Source: Dryas octopetala (taxonomy: Eukaryota; Streptophyta; Magnoliopsida; Rosales; Rosaceae). From it: DNA of 64,000 nt. Numbering within the stretch: the stretch's first letter is position 1; every line of letters begins with the position of its first letter. Made by a program: the position numbers and the translations under genes. The stretch covers positions 18,737,923 through 18,801,922 of the forward strand of contig OY992834.1 of NCBI GenBank assembly GCA_963921425.1. The letters are read 5' to 3'. The notes beneath the pieces were generated by a model that saw only the letters and a list, made by a program, of their open reading frames with translations, had not been told where the DNA came from and ran no database searches. Shown here piece after piece: positions 12,707 through 24,465 of this stretch.

Positions 12707-15261
12707 ACACCCCGAATCCCGGGTATACGACAGAGGCACATTCTCTGAGTATCTCAAGATATTAATACCAACAAAATGACGTTAATTTTCCAAGACGCTC
12801 AGGAAAGGTTGAGCCTTTTGATTGAAAACCAGAGTACTCATTACACAACATGATCTTTTAAGGAAATAATATGATCAAAATAAATATGTAAATATAAAAT
12901 AGCCAACCTGTTAGGGTGGAGTAGTTAAATCAACACCCAGAAAAGGGAATTACCAAAATTTAAGTAAAACCCACATAAGTTTACAAAATGATTAAAATAA
13001 AATAACATTATTCAAAATAGGTTCCCAATGGAGAAACACCCATGGGTAAGCAAAAACCGCTGCAATAGCAAAAATACATAAATATAGAGACCTTGAGACA
13101 CCCGATAAGAGAATCCAAGCTGCGTACCTCTCAGTCAAGATCGTCTTCAAGAGGCAAATCTGCAAAAGTAATAGAAAAGAAACAAAGCAAAACAAAGAAA
13201 GTAAGGGGTAAACATCTCATACGATCATAGATTCCCTCAGGGGACCTTTCTAGGTTTGAAAACCTTTAAAAACAGTTCCTTATGAAAGATTGATTTTCAA
13301 AATCCCAAAACATTTACACAAAATCGATTTTAACACCTCAGCTACAGCATTATATGATAAATATGCATAAAACCATAAATAATAATAATAATTCAGATAG
13401 TCGATACATATTAGGTACGATTATGGTTAACTATAAACAAAGAAATAGCGTCCATAACGAGGGTACCCTGGTAAACAAGAATAAGTACTCGGAATCGAGA
13501 ATTTATACCACTGCCACCTTGATCAATCGTGCACCCCCATCTTACACAAGCACACGTGTCCACTTATAGGCTTGGCTCGGCTTCACACAATATCCAGATC
13601 AAATCCTTCTAGAAGGTTTAGGGATTTGAACCCAAGGTCACGTTTTACAACGTTTCCCGAACTCTCAGACCAAACACAAGCATGTTATAATAATTTAAAA
13701 ACACAAACACGCACAAAGTCTCATAGTCAGGAATGTAGGATAAATTCCCCTACTTGAAATCCAATGATCTTCAAGTCTCTTCCACAAGCCTCTCATGTTC
13801 GCATACGGTTCTATCTTGGCAAATGCTCCATAACTCGACAATACGACAACCTTAATCTCTTAATAACTTGGTAACTGGGTAATCCGATAGAAACAAAATC
13901 GATAAAAGAAAACAAATTCTAAAATAGGGACGATTAACAATAAGGGAAGACGGTATGACCTTTCCTTTAGTCACATGTCGCTAGTTCTTAGTCTTAAGTG
14001 GACTTAACTCTTCTCTTTAAAGTTTACTTAAGGGTTCACAAGTTTCAAGTTTTATTTTAAAGTCAAACCAATTGACTAGTTGCTTTAACTCAAAGAAGAT
14101 CCTCAAATAAATTAGATTAATCAAACTTAATCTCTACAATTGAAAATTGCTAATCCTAGCATGCTAATTACCTTTAATTAAACAATTAAGTCTCCAAAAT
14201 AAAGCTAAGAATGCTTAATTAATAAAAAAATTCTACTTAATTAATCTAAGTATGCATCCTAAAATTAAAGCCTAAAAATAAATAATAAAATATTTACCCG
14301 GTTGTAGACCTCTAAAGCTAGACTCCACTCCCAGGACTCCTCATTGCACTCCCAAAACTTTAAACTATGTGAAGTTTATTCCTTTTTGGTAATGTCTTTA
14401 CTTAGAGAGACTCCCAAAAAACCAAGAAGTGAGTAACTCTAACTTCACTTGGTGGTGTAAGTGAAAATAAGGGACAATGATATCTATTTATAGGCACTAG
14501 AGGGTTGGAAGAAGTTGTGAATCTCCAATGTGTGAAAAATTGCACTAAAAATGCACAAAGGAGGCTTAAAATCCGAACTGGGTCAAAAATACCCATCGAA
14601 AAACCGGTTTGCACTCACAAAAAACCTGCGGGTTGACCCATTTGAAGACACGCAGCTTGTGCGACCCACTTTGGCTTGGAACCAGTCCCTCACCAAATCA
14701 ATGGTCAAGATCATCCTCCTTTAATGATATCGGACGACTACGAAAAAAACGAGCTGGATTTAGTGTGACACACGCACGAAAGCTCCCGTGAGCTCACCCT
14801 CTGCACCTGTATGTTGCCTCATCAGCGACGCTGGGCCAGTCGCAGCACGCCACGTGGCATGTTGTCGACCCAGTCAGCAATTTTTGTTTTTCTTTTCTTT
14901 TTCCTATTTTTCTAATTTTTCCAAACTTCGTAAATTCACCAAAAATAGCTCGGGACTCCAAATAATTCCCTGAAAATTCCTACCGACTCGTAGTAATTAA
15001 TCATAATTTCTCGTAATGTAAAAACAACAAATTGTTCTCTACAAAAAATTTAACTACAAAGAATTTAATTCTTAAAAATTAATTCCAACTTGATAATCAC
15101 CAAATCACACTTAAGGGTACTAGTGCTTAACTTTAAACCTCTAATATTAGTTACTCAAAAGACAAAGGAAACTCTATTTCCTTTAAGAAACCTTAAGCTT
15201 CTAAGTACAAAAGAAATTTGAATCAACACACAATAGGATTGGAAAAATCTAGGGTGTTACA
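12707..15261 (-). mobile_element. Probable solo LTR or LTR-derived element (TGTAACACCC class)
   Basis: Read on the - strand the element starts TGTAACACCCTAGATTTTTC, a start common among plant Gypsy LTRs, and ends in GGATTCGGGGTGT, which mirrors the start but lacks the last four bases. CCACC flanks both sides (12702-12706 and 15262-15266), consistent with a 5-bp target duplication. No gag or pol reading frame lies inside. A related copy of its first 220 bp (- strand sense) lies at 21290-21513. The solo-LTR reading is an inference; it could be a larger non-autonomous derivative. Confidence 0.5.
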
Positions 15262-15266
15262 CCACC

Positions 15267-17265
15267 ACACTCCAATTTAACGTATTTTGTCTATTGTATT
15301 TGTCTGCTTTCTTGGGCTCTTTGTTTTGTCTTTATTTGTCCATTGTTTTCACATAGAAATCACATAAAATTTCAAAATTATGTTTTATTCTCATTGCGAA
15401 AAAATTGAAAATTTAAACAAACATTGAAATTAATAGATTGCCACTGTGTTATATTTTGCATAACTCCCTTATTATTTTTCTTGCATATTGGATAGATTGC
15501 ACTATCAAACAGTGATAACTAATAACAACAACTATTTCCCTTCAACTTCCAGGAAGGCCGAAGGCACCCACAAGTTGTGGGCCACAAATCTTTTACTTCA
15601 TCTACAATAAAGCTCTCCACATAGAAAAGTTGCAACAATTCTATCACCTGCATAGAAAAGCATCCATAGAGGGGATAAGATAAAATAGTCATTGACGCTC
15701 GAGTATCATCATGAACAATAACTCTACCCCTCTCTTTAACATGTTATATTTCTACTGGCTCTTTCTTTGGGCTTTGTCTACATTTGGATCTCTTAGCATT
15801 TTCTAACAAAATAAATAAATTAAACGCTCCTTAAATAAATAAAGATACCACCACATCACCATTTACTTTTTTAATTCATAGGTATTAACTGACATCAATC
15901 CTTACATATTCAACTACTTAGTATGAAAAAATCTAAATAAATGAGATTTCATACCATACAGGAACATAAAAATCATAGTATAAGGTTATTACTTTCAAAC
16001 AGTAAGAATGACAAGTTCTTACTGACAAACAGTAACAACCAGAACCTCACTTGTATTTTCAAATTAAGTGAATAATTGACAACAAACCATACATATTCAA
16101 CTACTCAACATGAAAAAAATCAAAATAAGTGAGATTTCATACTCTAAGAACATAAAAATCATAGTAAAACGTTGTTACTGTCAAACAGTAGCAAAACAAG
16201 TTGTTATTGACAAACAGTAACAACTAGAGCCTTGCTTACATTTCCAATTCTAAGTCAAGAATTGATAGCAAGCCTTACACCTTCAACCATTCAACATTAA
16301 AAAAAAAAAAATCAAAATAAGTGAGATTTCATAGCCTATAGAAACATAAAAATCACAATAAAAGATTGTTAGTATCAAACAGTAACAATAACAAGTTGTT
16401 ACTGACAAATAGCAACAACCAGAGCCTCACTTACATTTTCAATTATAAATCAAGCATTGACATCAATATTTTCTCTCTAGAGTATACATCATTCAATATT
16501 TTATTAGTATGAAATTCACCATTGTATTTACTTCTTCATTAGAAATAAGCTAGCATAAGAGACACATTAAATTTGAGAGTAATTTTTGTTAACTCTTCTA
16601 ATTATAATAAGACATATGCACATGTTTTGAAAGTGTGTGGTATGACTTTAATGATTATGATATAGATGAAATAAAATTCTGAATGCATATTAGTTGATGC
16701 ATATCTTCTAATTCATCCAAAGCATATATCTACTTTATTATTTAAGGTGTAAGCCTCAGGTTTTCTTCCATAAAGCTACAAACTTATATTGTGCATAAAA
16801 TTACACCTTAAACCCATGAAAATAGATAAATATCATGTTCCCGAACTCAAAAATGAGAACGAATGTCATTTGAATTAATTGAAAACATATATAAAAAAAA
16901 AAACATAATTACACAGTCACTGTCAGACAATAAGTATAATTAAAGAACACATAGTCCCCGTCAAAAATGTCTAAGAATCAAACTAGACCTAAACTAACAC
17001 AATTACCGAAAACCATAAGACCTAAAGAGCACAAAATTATAACAAAATCTACAACCCCTAATATGCAAATTCATATAGTCACTGTCAAACAGTGACAAAA
17101 AGAAACAGTAGCACATATTTAGTTTAAATACAATTCAATATGAAACTTAATTCCATGAGTCGTGCGAACACAAAATAAAAGAAACAAAAACAATTCAAAA
17201 CCTACAGTTCAAAATAGTTACTATCAAACAGTAACATAGTCAAGTTTATAATACAATTCAATCAA
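15267..17265. repeat. Repeat-derived stretch with an array of about 185-bp units and many short palindromes
   Basis: Three diverged tandem units cover about 15894-16455; each contains a TACATATTCAACTACT-type start, GTGAGATTTCATA, AACATAAAAATCA and one or two copies of a palindrome near GTTACTGTCAAACAGTAAC. More copies of the palindrome occur at 15499-15519, 17078-17097 and 17217-17235. No coding content was found. Confidence 0.6.
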
Positions 17266-17269
17266 TATG

Positions 17270-20200
17270 ACGCCAAAACACCTCAATGAATCCTATGCTG
17301 CTGTGCAATGACAGATTCTCCTAATGGACCCCTTTCTTACTGAGAATTGTACTTATTTTCTTATCTTCCAACATGAGAGGCACCGAGAAATAGCATATAG
17401 GAAGCCCATCATTTCAAACGCTGCTGCTCTTGCTGTAAGAGACAACTTCAGGGGACACACAAAGGGTCTGGTGCAGGTAAAAGAAACTCAAATATAAAAT
17501 GTGAGGTTTGTGATAAAATTGGCCATAGTGCAGATGTAGGCCATAGTGCAGATGTATGCCAATCAAGGGACACACAAAGGGTCTGGTGCAGGTAAAAGAA
17601 ACTCAAATATAAAATGTGAGGTTTGTGATAAAATTGGCCATAGTGCAGATGTATGCCAATCATATCTGAAATGTAAATATTGTGGATGGAATGGACACAC
17701 TATTGACACCTGTCGCAAGCTACATCAAGAATGCCGCAATTTTTCTTCAAATGCAAACCACACAAATTCACAGTGTGTTGATCAAAAGGAAATGTTAGCC
17801 CCCTCAAACAAGTTCAGTCGCTCTCACTCCAGTAGAGTATCAACAATTTTTTAGCTTTTTACACACCAATAAGAGTACCTCTATGGCTAATCATGTTGGT
17901 AACTCTGCTGCCATTAGTGATCTATCAAGTAACGTCGCTTTTTTTTTCTGTCATTGGCAAGAACACCACTTGGATCATTGATAATGGGGCAACCAATCAC
18001 ATGGTTTGTTCTCCCAGCCTTTTAACTAAATCTTCTCCTGTCAAAAATCGTACAGTACAACTACCTAATGGAACTCATGCCATTGTTACACACATTGGCA
18101 GTGTTGCATTCTCTTTTCATTTGATCTTAACTCATGTACTTTGTGTTCTCTCGTTTCACTTAAATCTCATCTCCATCAGTAAGCTTGTTTCTAATTCTCA
18201 TTACCTAGCCACTTTCATTTATAATACTTGTGTGATTCAAGACCAACACTCGAGGAAGATGATTGAGATGGGCATTGAACGGGGAGACTTGTATTACGTT
18301 GATGTCTCAAAGGGAGTTGCTTGTCACTCTGCTGCTACAGTCAATGATTCTTCTTTTCATCTTTGCAATTAACATCTAGGGCATCTCTCTAATAAAGTTT
18401 TGCAACTCCTTTCAACTTCTGTCAAAAACATTGAATATTACGATGTTAACTGTTTAATATGTCCCATAGCAAAGCAAACTCATTCCAAGTTTCCTTTAAG
18501 TTCCATCACTAGTACTCAAACTTTTGAATTAACTCATGTGGACATATGAGGTGGTTATCATGTTAAATCTATTTCTAGAGCCCAATATTTCCTCACTATT
18601 GTCGATGACTATACTCAATGCACTTGGGTATATCTTATGCATCATAAATCAAACACACAACGTTTTCTTACTTCCTTTATTAACCTTTTTGAAACACAAT
18701 TCTCTTTTAAGTTTAAAATTGTTCGAAGTGATAATGGTCTTGAGTTTACTCTTTCCAATTTTTATTCCACTAAAGGCATTGTTCATCAAACAAGTTGTGT
18801 CGCCACTCCCCAACAAAATGGAGTGACTGAGTGAAAACACCGGCATCTCTTAAATGTTGCACGAGCTCTGCTTTTCCATGCTAACCTTCCTAAGCGGTTT
18901 TGGGGCGAAACCATTCTCACTGCCACCTACCTCATCAATCGAATGCCTTCACCACTTTTACAAGGTAAATCACCCTATGAACTTTTTTTCCACGTACAGC
19001 CCACATATACCCATTTGAAGGTTTTTGGTTGCTTATGTTTTGCTTCCACGCATGATAAGTAACCTTCCAAATTTGATGCTCGAGCAACCTGACGTGTCTT
19101 TATTGGCTATCCATATGGTCAAAAGGCTTATCGCTTGTACGATATTTCTCAAAACAAAATCTTTACTTCTCGTAATGTGCTCTTCTATGAAAAGATATTT
19201 CTGTATTCCATTACTTCTATTGCTAACACTCATCCAGTCATTCCAAACTTCACTACTTCATCCGCTATGCATGATGATGCGATCATCTCTTCACCCCTGG
19301 CTGATACACCACCACTATCTGATACACAATCATCTGATGAGCTACCTATTCCTTCACCACTAGTATCACCACTACCTAATACTTTTCCTACAGTGGCACC
19401 ACTATAACGGCAACTCTCACGTGTCACCCAAGTTCCTGTGCACTTTCGAAACTTCCAGGTTACAAGCCCTTTTCCTTCACGTGGTCAACCCTCCTCATCA
19501 ACCTCGGTTTTGGTTAGACACACAGATACTTCTCATCCTTTGTCCAAATTTCTTTCTTATGATAAATTGTCTTTTTTTTCACCATGCTTTCATCTCCTCA
19601 CTCTAGAACCACATTCATATTCTTAGGCTAACACAGATCCTAAATGGCGTCTCGCCATGCAAAATGAGCTCGTTGCTCTTGAGGCAAATCATACTTGGTC
19701 TCTTCAATCTTTGCCTCCCGGTAAAAAACTCATCAATTGTAATTGAGTTTATAAAATCAAGCTCAAACCTGATGGTACCATTGAGAGATACAAAGCCAGT
19801 TAGTGGCAAAAGGCTATAGTCAAATTGAAGGGCTTGACTATTGAGAAACGTTTGCATCGGTTACAAAATTGGTGACTGTTCGTCTCCTTCTTGCAGTGGC
19901 AGCTACTCAAAATTTGCATCTCCATCAATTAGATGTCAACAATGCCTTCCTTCACAGTGATCTTGATGAGGATATCTACATGTCTTTGCCCCTTGGGTTC
20001 GGACGAAAGGGGAGACAAGAATGTGCAAACTTTATAAATCTTTATATGGCTTAAGCAAGCAAGCCGACAATGGTTTCTCAAGCTCTCTTAAGCTCTTAAA
20101 TTAGATGGATATACACAATCCTAAGGTACTAAATTTATTGCAACATGTTGTGAAGTTACTTGGTTGAGGTATATTCTAAATGATTTGCGCATAGGACATG

Positions 20201-20460
20201 CATATCCTGTTAATTATTTTGTGATAATCAAGCAGCACTTCACATTGCCTCCAACCCGGTTTTTCATGAACGAACTAAACACATTGAAATATATTGCCAT
20301 TTAGTTCGTGAGAAAATACAAGAAGGCTTGATCAAGACTTCTCACATATCAACACATGCTCAGCCAACTGATCTCTTCACAAAGGCATTGAGTCTTACAC
20401 AGTTCCAGACTTTACTTATCAAGTTGGGTGTCATCAATATCCACTCCAACTTGAGGGGAG
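17270..20460 (+). pseudogene. Degenerate Ty1/Copia gag-pol (5'-truncated, internally deleted)
   Basis: Pieces of a Copia polyprotein follow in canonical order on the + strand. They are the end of gag with a CX2C..H..C zinc knuckle (about 17610-17740), protease with WIIDNGATNHMV in place of the usual D-S/T-G-A (17963-18004), a pre-integrase HLGHLSNK-like motif (18372 on), the integrase core (TIVDDYT near 18598, RSDNG near 18727, PQQNGVTE near 18810), reverse-transcriptase start (19630-20050), and the end of RNase H with [12 protein letters not shown] near 20281. Stops occur at 18547, 18833, 19062, 19093, 19744 and elsewhere, and most of the RT/RNase H region is deleted. The gag segment carries a 115-bp tandem duplication. 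It cannot encode an active element. Confidence 0.88.
17452..17681 (+). repeat. 115-bp tandem duplication in Copia gag
   Basis: The segment starting GGGACACACAAAGGGTCTGG at 17452 repeats at 17567. The first copy also holds an 18-bp tandem repeat (17521-17538 and 17539-17556). The duplicated part covers the first half of the zinc-knuckle region. Confidence 0.9.
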
Positions 20461-20675
20461 TGTTAAGGAAAGTAAAGTTAAATAGCATATATTGAGGAGA
20501 TTCTTATTAATTGTATATATAGTCAACTGTATTTATTTCCTTCCTTTGTTAACCATGTAATTTAGTTAGTCTAGACAAACTTGTAGGATCTAAATTACTT
20601 ACTTTTTGTATACAACTAATGTACAAATTTCAATATGAATATATCAGAATTCATACCAATTTTGCAACTTTCTCA

Positions 20676-20677
<2 letters not shown>
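20461..20677 (+). mobile_element. 3' LTR of the decayed Copia element
   Basis: A purine tract, TTGAGGGGAG, stands directly before TGTTAAGGAAAG at 20461, the usual polypurine-tract/LTR junction. A TATATATAG box lies at about 20514. The LTR probably ends near CTCACA at 20672-20677, just before the (GA)n tract. No matching 5' LTR is visible upstream of 17270. Confidence 0.65.

Positions 20678-20678
<1 letters not shown>

Positions 20679-20729
<51 letters not shown>
20679..20729. repeat. (GA)n microsatellite
   Basis: About 25 AG units directly after the Copia LTR end. Confidence 0.96.
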
Positions 20730-20731
<2 letters not shown>

Positions 20732-20969
20732 AAAGTGAGCGTGAAGTGCAAAATGGGCAAAATCGACAGTAAAGAAAAAAGAAACCTTCCAGGTTTATAA
20801 TGTGGGCCGGCTTGTCAGCTTTCAGGTTTATAATTAACAATTTGTAGATATATCAATTTACCGAAGTAGGCTATGATATCACCGTTAGAAAATGATCATA
20901 CAAATGCAAAGCTTAAAATTCATATGATCATGCTTTGAATTGATATATGATACAATAAAATATAAATAA

Positions 20970-21270
20970 CCATGGAGGATTCATACCTTGTTAGAAGATT
21001 GGAAGCCAATGAATGTGTTAATCCAAGTGCCTTCCGTCGGCCACACAAGTGTATGACCTCTAATTAGTCCACACTAGGAGGAGGTGGATGGATAAACTTA
21101 CTGGAGAATGGGAGTGCCTGATTGGAAGGATTCATACTTTGTTCTCTTAATTGGAAGCCAATAAAGGTGTTAATCCAAGTGCCTTTTGCCTACCACACAA
21201 GTAGTGTATGACTTCTAATTAGTTCACACTAGGATGAGGTGTTAATCCAAAACAATAATTTGTTTCCCAG
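20970..21270. repeat. Tandem duplication of about 155 bp
   Basis: Two diverged copies begin at about 20973 and 21128; each reads GGATTCATAC, then TTGGAAGCCAAT and GTGTTAATCCAAGTGCC, then CACACAAG...GTATGAC and CACACTAGGA. No coding function is visible. Confidence 0.75.
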
Positions 21271-21289
21271 AAAAATTAAGGAAAATTCA

Positions 21290-21513
21290 ACTCCAATTAA
21301 TTTAATTCCCAAAAATTAATTCCAATTTGATAATCACCAAATTTGTGTACAATGACACTAGAGCTCAACTCTAAACCACTAATGGTACAAGTTAGTTACA
21401 CAAAACAAAGGAAACTCTATTTCCTTTAAGAAACCTTAAGCTTCTAAGTACAAAAAAGTTTTTGAAAAACACGTGTTAACACAAGATAGGATTGAAAAAT
21501 CTGGGTTGTTACA
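21290..21513 (-). mobile_element. LTR fragment related to the solo LTR at 12707-15261
   Basis: On the - strand it begins TGTAACAACCCAGATTTTTC. It shares long blocks with 15040-15261, including the 20-base run GGAAACTCTATTTCCTTTAA and AGCTTCTAAGTACAAAA. It is truncated at its left side. Confidence 0.65.
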
Positions 21514-23689
21514 CAATGGAAGCGTTTCTAGTTGCTTAGGCCTTTCTCTTAGCCTAAGTCTAAGCAAACAACGATCCAAAATTCATCCATGCCTTGTCGT
21601 TTCCCTTTCTACGATATGTAGTTCTGGTTGATCAATATGGATATCAACATGAGTCGTTTTGCTTTCTTCAATTATTTTGGTTGTTTGCTTTTCCTCTTGA
21701 ATGCTCTAAATATGTGTTGAATTGAACGTTAAAAACATTGTTTTGGTAACCGTTTTTTATTACAGCCATATCTACTTTATTATTCCAATAGTCAGTTTTG
21801 TGAGACTTATAATGTTGAGTATTGATATATTCAATATTCAATATTCAACATTCAAATATATTTATTAATTGAAATATTGAGCCAGTTGAGTTGAGTGTAT
21901 ATTATAACGTTACAATCTAGCGTTTCAATTTTTTTAATCCTCCAATGTCACATTTGAATTGACAATCTTCTATATAAACCCATCTTTTCTTCAAACAAGA
22001 AAACTCAATTTTCCATCCTCCCTTCTTAAGTGCCCTAATCTCTTCCATACTAAAAGAAAAATTTCAAGTTGTTCAACAATATGAGTATAACGAGTGTACA
22101 CTTACAAGGATCAAAGTGGTTGTATCATGAAGATAGGGTGCCATAACTTGCTACATCAAGATTATCTTTGATGGGCGCATATACTTTTAAAGGCAATGTT
22201 ATCAGTTATCACATGCCTCAACATGAAGTTTTTATTCGAGTATCATTGATGAAATATTTTCTAACTATGTACATATCTCGTCGTTATGAACATTTGTGAC
22301 CTTCTATTTAGATTTTTATTTTATAACATGTTGAAAACAAATGAATAACATTTATAATAATAAAACAAACCAAAACAAATATTTAAACATTCTTACTTCT
22401 AATTTAAAAAAAAAACAAAACACTACTAAAAACTACATAAATACGGCCAAAGTATAATAGAAGAGCATCTCCAATAAGAAATATATATAATATATATATT
22501 ATATATTGGCAATGTAGATTGACACATTCAAATGGCACATCACTTTTGGAGTGCCTATCAAATTTTTTTACATCAGTGCCACATAGTTTTTAGTGTTGAA
22601 ACCTTTTGGCAGAGAAAGAACAATCTCGCCATACTTAGATGCACGGTACAATTTACAGAACAAAATATATGTACAACTGCAAGACCGACTGCAAGTATAA
22701 GGCAAAGTCTTTTTTACGTAGGCCGCGTGGTCTACACGCCCCAATACCTACAAGTCTACAACCATAAGTACAGCTTTTCCATGTGCAATTTCTAGTGGGT
22801 CCAAGTTCACAAAATATTATTTTTTTTACTTGAATTAATTATTCAATTTAATATGCCGATATTTGTTTTGTCAAAAGCGTGTTGGAGTCTTGGAGAATAC
22901 AATAATACTTTTTCTTTTGCAGCTTTTTATTTTTAAATATATCCTTTTTGTAATAAAATTATAAATCTACCTATTTTTGACGTCTACCTCATAAATATTT
23001 ACTGAATTTTTTTTTGTATGAAATAATGTTGACACTCCAAAAACAACTTCATGCACTTTTATATATGTTTTTTCTTTTATGTTTATAAGAAAATATTGAA
23101 TTAGATTAAGGCTCACGGCACTTTTATATGTTAGTATATAAAGAAGTGTTAAGAAGTTATTTTTGGAGCTTCAAAATTATCTTCTTTTATTTGCAAAACA
23201 TCTTTAGATGAAAACACTTGTAAAGTGAGTTAATTGATTTTTCTGATACAATAATAAGAGCTACAGAAAAAAATTAATTGGTAAAATTTAAGTAGCCATG
23301 CCCTTTCACAATTCAAAGCAAAAGCAACTAAATTATGTGTGACTTTATTACAAAACGTAAAACGTAATATTCAAAACTTCATCTATCAAGTTCTTTTTAA
23401 TATCAACGAAGGTTAAAGAAATAGGGTTATAAGAAAAATGGAAAAGAAAAAAGAAAAATATACAAACCAAGAAAAAGGGTTCACATTAAGCTCTCATTTG
23501 GAAGAGTAGTCTTGATTCATATAATGGATATGAGTCCCAACTCAAAATTGCTCACCCTTAGCAGAAATGGTGGATTAATCAATTAATCAATCCATCGATC
23601 AACCAAACAAAAATATAATAATTATACAAAAATGAATAATTGAGAATAGAAAGAAAAAATAGAAAAAGAAAAGAAAAGAAAAGGAGAAA
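21514..23689. other. Intergenic DNA upstream of the MYB gene
   Basis: AT-rich with no supported gene. The sequence GAGCATCTCCAATAAG near 22466 resembles the end of a plant MITE, but no partner end was found. The right part presumably contains distal promoter sequence of the MYB gene. Confidence 0.5.
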
Positions 23690-24465
23690 GAAAGAGAGGG
23701 AGTTTGAGAGAGAGAGAGTGAGGTGGTAGGGAGTCCACAGTCACCTCCTTTATCTCAGCCTAACTTCGCTCGGCTGCTGCCATTTCGCTTCTCAAATCCC
23801 CAATTCTTCTAATTCTCATTTCTTCAATTTTTTTCATTTCTCTCTCTGTATTTGTGTGTGTGTGTGTGGCACTGAGTGTGTGTGTGTGTGTTTGAATCGC
23901 AATCTCAGTTCAGAAATTGCTCTCTCTACGCTCGGATCGTCTCCCTCCTATTTCAGAAATTGCGGTTAGGACCGTGCTTGCCCTCCATGGTTTTGATTTC
24001 TTCTTCTTCTTCTTCTTCTTCTTCTTCTTCTCCAATTTCCAATCCCCGTTTTCGTTTTTCTTGAGCTAGGGTTTCTATTTTTGTTTCTTTTTCCGGATCT
24101 ATAAAATCAGAAATGAAAAATTGAATTTGATTCCATTCGCGAAAATTAGGCTTTGGTTATGCGTGAATTTCACTTTCTGAGCTGGTTTCTTATACAATTG
24201 GGCATAAGTGAGTGCTTTAAATGCCATATATATTATTTTATCTGAGTTTTTTTGAATTTCTGTTTTGTCGTTTTCAGGTGTTCCATTATTACTATTTGCT
24301 CAGCTCTTAGCTCATTTCGTCGCTACGCTTGAGCTTCCGATTTTGATTTCAATTTCAGTTTCCAATTTTGGAAATTTTTTATTGCGCGCAAAAGGGCCTA
24401 TCTTTTTTTGATTCGCAGCTTCAATCTTTGGATTTTTGCATCCGCTCCATCTTCCTCTGATTCAG
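23690..24465 (+). promoter_or_regulatory. Probable promoter-proximal region and first leader exon of the GAMYB-like gene
   Basis: A GAGAGAG-rich block (23690-23725) is followed by a CT-rich stretch, a (GT)n tract (23855-23890) and a (TCT)n tract (24000-24033), a layout common at plant transcription starts. A clear splice donor, CAG|GTATTT, ends this exon at 24465. The exact transcription start and any further leader intron cannot be fixed from sequence alone. Confidence 0.5.
23987..24064 (+). promoter_or_regulatory. Upstream ORF in the MYB leader (25 aa, poly-serine)
   Basis: An ATG in a CCATGG context opens a 25-codon frame. Its core is eleven consecutive serines encoded by the TCT microsatellite. 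It ends before the leader intron. Whether it lies within the transcript depends on the unknown start site. Confidence 0.4.

Noticed and set aside
13610-13650. Sequence like a tRNA B box (GGGTTCAAATCCC on the - strand)
   Set aside because: No matching acceptor or anticodon arm; it lies inside the probable LTR.
22532-22795. 87-codon open frame upstream of the MYB gene
   Set aside because: No domain or coding bias; next to a MITE-like end sequence.
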